A stretch of DNA of 64,000 nt from Owenia fusiformis (lineage: Eukaryota; Annelida; Polychaeta; Sabellida; Oweniidae). Below, piece after piece: positions 55,815-64,000 of this stretch (position 1 is the stretch's first letter; the number at the start of each line of letters is the position of its first letter). The stretch is from NCBI GenBank assembly GCA_903813345.2, contig CAIIXF020000006.1, forward strand, positions 5,132,989 through 5,196,988. Reading direction: 5' to 3'. Under the pieces are notes generated by a model. The model ran no database searches. It saw nothing but the letters and a program-made list of their open reading frames with translations, and was not told the DNA's origin. Made by a program: the position numbers and the translations under genes.

Positions 55815-55939
55815 ATTTGAATGGTCGTGTAGCAAATATGAAGGTAATTGTGAGCTTCCTGGATTGAGTAACTGCACAGAGGAGGCGCTTAATGGTTCAT
55901 GCATACTTTGGTCCAGTGATACCTCCATTCAACTTACAG
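55815..55939 (+). CDS. Host gene exon 9: REJ-like segment
   Basis: The acceptor is TGTTTCAG|A (phase 2) and the donor ACAG|GTAAAG (phase 1). It encodes FEWSCSKYEGNCELPGLSNC, then ALNGSCILWSSDTSIQLT. The F-x-W-x-C followed by a cysteine-rich stretch is the expected continuation of the REJ module. Confidence 0.88.
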
Positions 55940-56104
55940 GTAAAGCAATTTAATTTGAACACTTTTTCTATACATCCTGAAAGCCTGAAAATGCAGAAGT
56001 TTCTTACCCTGTGATAACTAAATCTCAGAAATCATCCCTATTCTCAAAAATTATTTAAAGATTATTAATGCAATCTATTCTTGGAGGAGTAGTTCCTTGA
56101 AGTA

Positions 56105-57178
56105 CAGGGTGTCCCAGAACTCATGAGAATTTTTTGAGGGCGATATAAGACATTGGTGATTTTTCCTCAAATTTGGTATACTTATTGAACACACTTTGGG
56201 GAATGACTGACATGAATTTCAGGCACATATCTCATATATTTCCGAATTTATTGACATTTGAATTCTACATCGCCACAAACCCCGGAGTTATCGGGAAAAT
56301 ACAACAGATTATGTCACATTTTATCAATTTTATACAAATTCTCAACTATAAAACCAAGTTTTTTGTATAAGCTTAGTTCAGCATTTTTCTCATATTGATG
56401 ATGCACTTTGATAAAACGATATATAAACTTTGATAGAGACCCAATACATCAACAGATTATACATTTGGTTTGCTGAAAGATCACAATGACATGTTCCTGA
56501 GGGATTGAAAGATATGTCTCCATTTGCTAGCCAATATGATCTTGCATATTGACAATGCACCAGTGAATAAGTCACTACATGCATGTCAGTAGTGCATCCA
56601 ATTTACTTTCTATTGAGACTTTACAGTATATAGTAGGTCCATATACTTGCCAGATTTTGCTCTACTAGACTTTTGATTTCTTTTGGGACCTTAAACAAAG
56701 ATAAGTGAGCCATGTCACTGAAACGGAGGAAGAATTGAGTCATGTTGTTTCAGAGGACCCTACAGAAATGGCTATCGGACGATTTGGGAATGTGTATAGA
56801 GTAGCTGGAAGATGACATCAACTGCAGATAATATGCTATAATAACTCTGTAGAGATACGTTAGCTGAATGTGTATGATCCTATTAACTAATGTACTGAAA
56901 CGCTGAAATAATTCAATGGAAACAATGCTATTAGAGTAGAAAAGTTGTGTAAATATTATCAAAATGAGACGTAAATTGTTGTATTTCTCTGACTACTCCA
57001 GGGTTTCTGGCGATGTAGAATTCAAATGACAATAAATTCGGAAATATGAAAGATATGTGCCTGAAATTCATGTCAGTTATTCCTCAATGTTTGTTTATTA
57101 AGTGCACTTAATTTGAAGGAAAATCATTCATGCCTTATATCTCCCTCAAAAAATTCTCATGAGTTCTGAGACACCCTG
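56105..57178 (+). mobile_element. Second mariner-like element (TA flanks, ~190-bp inverted ends)
   Basis: It opens CAGGGTGTCCCAGAACTCAT and closes with GAGTTCTGAGACACCCTG, flanked by TA (56103-56104, 57179-57180). The inverted arms run ~190 bp. Decayed transposase pieces occur inside (ILHIDNAPVNKSLHA near 56540; LPDFALLDF near 56650), corresponding to the HxDNAPxH and PDLAPxDF motifs of mariner. Stops and shifts make it dead. It lies in host intron 9. Confidence 0.85.
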
Positions 57179-57180
57179 TA

Positions 57181-58984
57181 TAATGTAAAATCTCAGCATC
57201 ATGTCTTTGTAATGTGATCTTGAAATATTTTTTCAGTTTCTTCTCACATTTTTATTGTTATTTACATTATTATGCACAATTGATTTTAATAAGATATAAA
57301 AATCAAAAATGTCTTAAACACTTTTCTGCTTTTGTTAAACCTGAATATTTAGACAGTGAGAAAAATGAGACAAAAAAAACAATGAGAAATGACAATTCTG
57401 ATATCAAAAAGACATTTTCACTAACTACTCTAAAACAATGAATTACATTATAAGTTACAAAAGTATAGTATTATGCATTAATTAAATGGTGTTACGTAAT
57501 ATGCTTTAAAATTTACATAAAATTACAATGTATCAAAAAGTAAGTTACATACTTTGAATTTCTTAATTCGACGGCCGTTTAAATTTGATGGATTGACAAA
57601 AAAACCAAATGAAGTCTTCACCAATTTTTGGAAAAAAATACTTAAGACCTCAACACTCATTTAAAATTCTTTAGATATTTTGATTGCAGCCCCATTTTTA
57701 CATTTTAGCTCATAAGTGGAGGTGAAAGCTCCCTGTGCCACCCAAGAGTAACCTGGCCATGGGACTTCCTAATCCTAGCTAGCCCTCCCATATAAATATT
57801 ATACAGATGGATGAATCTGCCAAATTAAATAGCAGCCAAATTTTTAAATTGCCCGATCTGTAAAACTGATTAGTGAAATGTATTTGAGTATATTTTATGA
57901 AACATATGACATTTTATGAAAATTGCACATATTTAGACAGGCATTTTTTCCTTTTTTGACTGTTCACTGTTCAGATTGGGAGGTGTTCACATTTGAAGGT
58001 TTCTTTTACATGAGAATCAATGGGAGGTATTCAGGATATATAGGTTTTATTGTATTGTATAATATGAACCTTATAACCTGTGAGGGTTGTCCAAAGTCTT
58101 GACATTTTTGCTCTCATATTATAATTTTTATTCTTTTGGACTCATATTTCACCTGGATGAGCTTTGAACATTTGTTGTTCACTTTGAAGGAATTACACTG
58201 TATTGTTTTATTTTTATGAGCATTGCAAGAGTAAGGAATCCAAAATTTTGAATTTAGGGCCACATCCTATTCACGCAATACTTTAAATATGTTTATACTT
58301 ACTAAAGTAAAGTACTATGAGCAGATTTGATTTAATTGCACGTTTGATGCCTTCTTACCCAGTCCAGGCAATTTTTCCACCGTGAATCACTTTTGGGCCT
58401 CCCAGGTTTGGAGTTTTTGGCCTCCCTGGTTTAGAATTGTCATTTAGGGTCCAGTTATCAATTTTAAATCTCTTTAGTAAAATATGAAACATGGCAACTG
58501 AACTTCTGATCAGGTTGGAGAATTGCAGCCATTTTATAATTTCAATTACAATTTCTTGACCATGACTGAGTTTGAATTTGGAGACTATTGAATTGTGGCA
58601 ATTAAACATCAAAGTGCTTAATGCTTAAATTATTTGGATTTCGTGAACATCATGTTGAATAAATTTAATGATTTCCCAAAGATTTTGATAATTTAGAGTA
58701 AAGAAATATAAATAGAACACCACTTAAGATCGTTTCGTGATAAGAAGAATTGGAACCTGCCCACCCCACCCTTGCCCCTACATTGCTATAGCAACCATTT
58801 CAAGACTTAACATTAATGTATGATGCTGAAACATAGGAAGTAATAGATAACACTTCAATTGCAGTATACACCAAATTTTAGCTGAATTGAAGTATATTCA
58901 AGAAAGTTAAAGCAAAAATGTTAAGACTTTTTGGACAACCCTCGTATAAATATATATAAGTTAATATGAAAAATGCTGTTGTAG
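57181..58984. other. Intron 9, distal part; no certain feature
   Basis: AT-rich, no domain-bearing frames. A faint CCAAATTAAATAGC segment near 57820 recalls the MITE at 30310 but is too short to assign. Confidence 0.45.
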
Positions 58985-59132
58985 ATGCTAACTTCACTGT
59001 ATCGAACAGTGCATTGATTGAGAATGACCCGTACCTGTTCACTCTGACAGTCAGAAAAGCCAATAGAGACCCAGTCTCATTCACTCAGATGATCGTAGTT
59101 GTCTCTGCTGAGAAGCCAAATGTTCATCTTTT
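58985..59132 (+). CDS. Host gene exon 10: REJ-like segment; gene continues beyond
   Basis: The acceptor is GTTGTAG|AT (phase 1) and the donor CTTTT|GTGAGT (phase 2). It reads ANFTVSNSALIENDPYLFTL, then TVRKANRDPVSFTQMIVVVS. The L-x-x-x-x-x-Y-x-F-x-L-x-V strand pair fits the REJ/PKD fold. With exons 1-9 the total is 1874 nt (624 codons plus two bases), so coding must continue. No later exon was identified before the window ends. Confidence 0.88.
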
Positions 59133-59699
59133 GTGAGTATGATATCAAAACAGTTTGTACATAATTCTGGTGACTGGGAGCTTTGGTACTATGCTGTTGT
59201 GGTTATTAGTTACCAGTTTCCCTACCTGGTGACGTACATGTATTTGGGTTAGAAGCAAAGTCAGCACTATCAATTGTATACTACCTTTAGTATAAGAGAA
59301 AAGTCTGAAAGCTTTTTGTCAGAATTTTTAACTGAAGTGATTATATTTCCATTTATCCTTCAACCTGTGACATTTATGCTTATATCTCGACATGTATATG
59401 ATTCTTACATACCACTACGATCAAAAATGTTACTAACATACCAAATGAAAGGTGATTTCCTGGTCAAACTTGCAAAAGTTGGTCCAAACTCACAACTGAT
59501 CCCTCCACTCCTCCAATACGCATGTGCAGCGATGTTAAAAATAAGGCCGTGACTGGAGAGCCTAACTTTTAAGGTTCTTAAGGACTTCGGCTAAAGCGCC
59601 TGAAATTTTATGCATGTACAAGCCACTCTAGTATATTTAAATGGTAAAGAGATAACATTTTATGAAACATCAGATTTTGGAAAAATATGTCCATATAAA

Positions 59700-59990
59700 A
59701 AAAATTGTTTTTACAGTATAATGGTAAGGATATTTTATGTGTAACTTGGCTTAGAGCATTTAAGTGCAAAGTAGATACCAAACTCTTAATTATCCACTGG
59801 AAAACATTACACAACATATATCCATGTAATAAGATTTTGAATGGTTTTAGAATTAAAGGTAGTTCTTTTTGTGAGAATTATAATGTAATTGACAATATGT
59901 TAAACATATTTTTATGAGTGTACAAAATTATATATATGGAAATTTTTTGATAATATCACTTTTGAACAAATTATGGGAATAAATAAGTAT
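59700..59990 (+). pseudogene. LINE ORF2 C-terminal fragment (zf-RVT region)
   Basis: The frame has VDTKLLIIHWKTLHNIYPCN, then KILNGFRIKGSSFCENYN, then after a stop CTKLYIWKFFDNITF. It resembles the region after the RT of L1/Tx1-type LINEs ('x-x-W-K-x-L-H-N-I-Y-P-x-N … C-x-x-C … W'), with the second cysteine lost. Related to the fragment at 4330-4547. Confidence 0.55.
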
Positions 59991-60191
59991 AAGAATTGAA
60001 AGAGAAGTTTTAATAGCCAGGAGGGCAATATAAATTTTCAATAGAGACAAAACTGGAAGTATACATGCATATTTTGAAAATGAAAAACTGAACAGAAATT
60101 AAACAGTGTAACTGGGCCTATGTATAATGTATAATTATATTAATTATATATGTTTTATTATTGAAATATAGTTTTTACAAAAAACACACTC

Positions 60192-60250
60192 TAGTGTCGT
60201 GGTTATGGCGTTTGCCTAGTACTTCCACAGCGCAGGTTCGATTCCACGTT
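60192..60250 (+). other. tRNA-Val-like SINE head
   Basis: GTCGTGGTTATGGCGTTTGC (A-box region) is followed by a GGTTCGATTCC B box at 60235-60245. The word order recalls tRNA-Val, but acceptor and anticodon pairing are poor. This is more likely the Pol III promoter head of a SINE than a working tRNA gene. The 3' boundary of the SINE is unknown. Confidence 0.5.
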
Positions 60251-60403
60251 GGTACAATTTTTTTCATTATGAACAACAAACTGGAAGTTTGTTCTCTGAG
60301 GTCTGGAAATTATGTACATATTTTTTTTAAAATTCATGGGCTCTCTCCAACGCTCAACCATCCATGTTGAGTGAAATTAAACGTGTATTGGCTTACTATA
60401 TTC

Positions 60404-60664
60404 ACAAGCTTACAGAATATGGGGAATCCCATTTGAAGGTGGCAAAAAGTATGAAGGAGACCTGGGGATGAAGAAAAGGATCTTGTTATATTCAAGATAC
60501 AGCACATCATGATGCAGTTTATCTGGAATGTAGGGACATTAGCCAGGGGACATCAGAGAAATCGGAGACATCTTTCTTGGAGCTTTTCCAATTTAAGAGT
60601 ATTTGTCTTGCCGCAGTGGTGCCATACTATCGGGCAATAATTAAAGTGTGACAAGACAAAGGCC
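60404..60664 (-). pseudogene. LINE RT C-terminal part, left of a TTAA insertion
   Basis: On the - strand the frame starting at the TTAA reads KAFVLSHFNYCPIVWHHCGK, then TNTLKLEKLQERCLRFL, then stops at about 60555. It is the continuation of the reverse-transcriptase frame at 63583-64000, split by the 2.9-kb element. The downstream C-terminal part is degraded. Confidence 0.85.
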
Positions 60665-60668
60665 TTAA

Positions 60669-63578
60669 AGGGAATGCGAAGTTTCATGTTCTAATTTACA
60701 CGCTGGCTACTTATAACCATCATCTATCACTTCAGCTCACTCATGGGACATATCGTGTTTGAACTTACATATAATTTAAGTTCAAAGTACCCATATCTGG
60801 ATCGCTACGGATGCCGCCATTGTTATGTATCAATGACGTCATTGATGCCTTAAAATTGATGCCTGGGAAATGTCGCGTCATACTCGGATCGCAGAAATAG
60901 AACACATTTCACTGATATTTTATAACTATTTCTGTCCGCTTAACATTGTTGCCGCATGTTCATGTCAATGTTCATATATTTGGAAAGGTTGTTTCAATAT
61001 ATTCTTCATAGAAATTGAATTGTTGCAATGTATTTTTTCAAATGTTTGTATTTATTTTCTCCAATCAATGTGATATAGTAAAGGCTAGGTAGAAAAATCA
61101 CTAAACTTATGAGATATCGGCTGCGCGATTCGGAAGTCATCGCATTATATTCCACTTGAAAAATATCCACTAGAATTATTTTATATAATGATAACACTGG
61201 GTCAAAAAGGATAAATCTGTTCAAATCCTGTAAATGTTTTCTTGTATATTTAACCAATGAATGAGGTAAATGCATTAAAATATACAAAATGGCATTTATA
61301 CATAAATGCATTACTGTGCATCAATGGGGATTTATTTAACTAAGATTAATGTGGCTAATGTGTTGGCGTATTTGTGGTGAAAATAAGTAAGTTATATCAT
61401 CGGCCGAACGCATCCAACAAATAGTTGCATTTACCATATTTATGTTAATACGAATACACGACATACCATTTAAAATATCGAAATCTATGCTAATGTTCAT
61501 TAATGCGCTGATGAGCATTTACGGCACATCATTATTAACCCAAGGTATACGTCGGCAAATAGGCATTCTGCCGCAATTGCTTTCTTACCTAATCATAAAT
61601 GGTAGATTACTTCAATCTGTAGTATTCTATTCAAATATGTATAGGTGCATGAATAGGTGCATATTGGAGAATGAAAGAAATAAAACAAAAAGTAGTAATC
61701 CAATGAAACAGTAACTCCCTAAAGTGTTTAGCCATTTAAATTCTGATGAAAAACGCAAACAAAAAAACGAAAACTCGATGTCGTCTAAATGATACGTATG
61801 TAAATGTCAATCTCCTAAATATTAAGATTGGCATGCGCAATAGCTTTACAAGGACATGCCACTGTCATATTTTCAAAAAATAATACGTAATGTTTAATTT
61901 TTCTCAGTTGTTAAACGACCAATTTCAATCATCATATCACCGTAGCGACATTCGATATGACAAAAAAAGCTTTTCAAAATTCAATGGTATTTCACCTTGG
62001 ATCATGACAAGAGAAGGCTCATAACATTCAGTGATGCGGGGAGACGATGGGGTCGATTGTAGTATGATATTTCATTTCAACGACGATAAGGCAATTGCCG
62101 TATTGATAGTACGCAAATAGTTTAATATTTATTTTATTATATATTTATTTTTTGTTAAAAACAATTCCTGATTTCGAGCTCGAATTTAATTATATAACAT
62201 CCGTGGTAAGTACAGTTCTACAGTGTTTTCGAAATAATGATTTTCAATTTAATGGCATACAACCTTTTGTTTTTCTATATCGGAAAATAAGTGGAACTTT
62301 AAAAGCTTCAGTCACATTTGTTCAATGCGACCACACGTCGATCGTATTTCCCTGAAATCAGTAAATTACTGCGGGGTCACCTTGCTGTCTACGTACACGA
62401 CATATCCAGTTTTTACAAGGCGTAGAGTCGGAATTAAAACTTTTTCTTTCCTGTGGTCACCATAGGTATCAACAAGCAGCAGCCAAACCGTAGGTCTCAC
62501 GACGGCCCTACGTCGGGTTCACGGTCGACTTGCGGCTGCGCTTGGAGGTTACAATTGACCTTTCCGAACCATAGAGACCCTTGTGGATGCCTTCAAGAAA
62601 AACTACGCACGTCGTAGGGCCGCCCTACGCTGATCGTGCGTCATCATTTATCAGCCGTACGGGAATCGTAGTTTTTCCTCATAATCAAGATACGCCGTAC
62701 GGCTATCTTAGCAAATGTGACTGCTAAATTATCTGACTGCAGAAATACTTAGGCAACTGTAGAAATCCTACTTACCACAGGAATGATAGACCGTACGGTC
62801 CCCGTAAAAATGTGACGTGAGGCTAATACGAATCCATGATAGTAATTGAATACGGTTTTAAAATTTAATTTTAAAATTTTAATTTCTTTGAATACCTGTG
62901 TTAAAGATAAACATAAATGCAATGAATATTAAAGTACGAACACGTATTTTTGTAATGAGACTAGCAAATTAAACCATTGCATTCTTGGATTCAAGATGGG
63001 TTGGTTGAATTAATTTTATTGTTTTATTCAAATAGTTTGCATTCGCCCGATAGAATTAGCATTCTCTGTTCGCATTTAGCGCTAGACCTAAGAAAAGTTA
63101 AAAAGTCACGAATTCCAGATTGTTTCAAGTGTAAATAAAGAATAAATCTAACCTCAGTGCATTCCAGACATTCCATGTCTAGATAGGTAAAAAGCAATTC
63201 CGAAAATGCCGGCGTTAATATTCTATTGAAATCGTTCTTTATTATGGGTGGTATATACGTATTCTTTTAGTTCCTTTGGAATGATTTCTTTGGTTTTGGA
63301 ATGGCAATAACTCGGCATTCATTTTTTGATTCAAATATGGCGCCACAAAACTTTTGAAATGCCAAGGCATCAATATGGCATCAATGACGTCATAACAATG
63401 TCGTAAAGAACCACTTTACGGTTGAAATGGCAGCTCCGTGGTCCAGTTCATATGCAAAACCCGGGGCTCAATAACAATTTAAAGGATAATGATAGAACAA
63501 TAAAACTAAGTTAGATTGAAAGATATATCTTTATTCTAACTTATTATCAAGTTTAAGGGACAAAACTTCGCATTCCCT
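60669..63578. mobile_element. TTAA-target element (Kolobok/piggyBac-like), 2910 bp
   Basis: It has 16-bp perfect inverted termini AGGGAATGCGAAGTTT, with TTAA duplicated on both sides (60665-60668, 63579-63582). Removing the element plus one TTAA restores the interrupted LINE frame exactly (…MTIF-K-AFVLS…). There is no transposase ORF, so it is non-autonomous. TGACGTCA occurs near both ends (about 60834 and 63382). The TTAA target suggests Kolobok or piggyBac; the AGGG terminus leans towards Kolobok. Confidence 0.85.
62460..62830. other. CpG-rich island with CGTAGGG/CGTACGG palindromic motifs
   Basis: Repeated CCTACG/CGTAGGG and CCGTACGG words, largely in inverted order, contrast with the AT-rich surroundings. 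It could be a further nested element within the TTAA element. No ORF. Confidence 0.5.
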
Positions 63579-63582
63579 TTAA

Positions 63583-64000
63583 ATATTGTCATGTGACTTT
63601 TCATGTCTAATTTTGAGAGCCGCTTAAGGGCGTTGATTTGACGTGCTGCCTTAATGCATAATTCTTTAATATGATCGTTAAAAGTGAGCTTGTTATCAAG
63701 GGTTACTCCAAAGTCCTTCACAGATTGCTCTGTATGAATTGAAGAATTGCCAAAAGTTAGAGTATCTGGGAGGAAATTGGAGTTAATCCTTGAACGTTGT
63801 AACACCATAGCCTGAAATTTATCAGGGTTTGCCAGCATTTTATTTTGATTAAACCAGTTGATGGCAAGAGAAGACTGTGATTTAGGTCTTGAAGAACTGA
63901 TTATTTGTTTTCACCAATCACAGAGATTGTGTTATCATCAGCATAGTGTTGGGTCTCTATGAAACGATGACGCCAATATGATACGACAAACTTCAGAGTT
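63583..64000 (-). pseudogene. LINE reverse transcriptase fragment, right of the TTAA insertion
   Basis: The - strand frame contains HYADDNTISVIGENK (YADD catalytic motif at 63934-63945) and, after a shift near 63880, INWFNQNKMLANPDKFQAMV, DFGVTLDNKLTFNDHIKEL and AARQINALKRLSKLDMKSHM, ending MTIF at the TTAA. These are RT palm and thumb motifs of a CR1/Rex1-like LINE. The element runs past the window edge. Confidence 0.88.

Noticed and set aside
60192-60250. Functional tRNA-Val gene
   Set aside because: The B box is good, but acceptor and anticodon arms do not pair well and the body is irregular. A SINE head is more likely.

Overview
The window is animal nuclear DNA. It is AT-rich and nearly gene-free in the bacterial sense. 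It carries one intron-rich host gene on the + strand, with canonical GT/AG introns, and the rest is a dense patchwork of transposable elements. The mix of Helentron/Helitron elements with central tandem repeats, L1/CR1-like LINEs, mariner, hAT and TTAA elements, low GC and an extracellular C-type lectin/TSP1/PKD/REJ gene suggests a marine invertebrate. A lophotrochozoan such as a bivalve is my best guess, but the species is not determinable from the sequence alone.

Host gene (6602 to beyond the sampled 59132, + strand). Exons were joined by reading frames and splice phases: signal peptide (6602-6683), C-type lectin domain in three exons (6854-7002, 16695-16813, 31247-31365), TSP1 (37581-37754), a second TSP1 (52676-52849), a PKD plus start-of-REJ exon (53819-54456), then REJ-like exons (55446-55591, 55815-55939, 58985-59132). 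Every junction keeps phase. The product resembles a polycystin-1-like or receptor-for-egg-jelly-like cell-surface protein whose 3' exons (GPS, PLAT, transmembrane) lie outside the window. A possible alternative last exon (38752-39017) also keeps phase. It would give a 302-residue secreted CLECT-TSP1 protein, and it sits between two ~317-bp inverted repeats.

Elements by region. 1-6.6 kb: several MITE-like inverted repeats, a mariner-like copy with a transposase remnant, and a LINE fragment. 7.3-8.1 kb: a foldback hairpin and a Helentron-related fragment. 9.5-13.5 kb: three head-to-tail Helitron-like copies full of AGGTCA half-sites. 13.9-14.2 kb: a minisatellite. 14.4-15.5 kb: a Tc1-like remnant apparently invaded by another element. 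17.7-23.3 kb: a nearly full-length, frameshifted LINE on the - strand (ORF1, ORF2), next to a second LINE tail. 24.0-30.0 kb: a nested stack of hAT (8-bp duplication intact), Helentron-like element and a 4.2-kb TA-flanked inverted-repeat element. 30.3-30.8 kb: a small pogo-like MITE. 32.5-35.9 kb: two more Helitron-like copies bracketed by a 147-bp direct repeat.

39.6-51.7 kb: an apparently complete ~12-kb autonomous Helentron with a single 2498-codon ORF (basic repeats, cysteine-protease-like domain, HUH Rep, Pif1 helicase, EEP nuclease), lying in the intron between the two TSP1 exons. 56.1-57.2 kb: a second mariner-like copy. 59.7-64 kb: LINE fragments, one of them split exactly at TTAA by a 2.9-kb element.

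Taken together, the host gene is a few short exons in more than 52 kb of DNA, and its introns record many rounds of nested insertion. The most notable items are the Helentron polyprotein, the inverted-repeat-flanked terminal exon, the nested stack with target duplications still readable, and arrays carrying nuclear-receptor-like and ARE/AP-1-like motifs.
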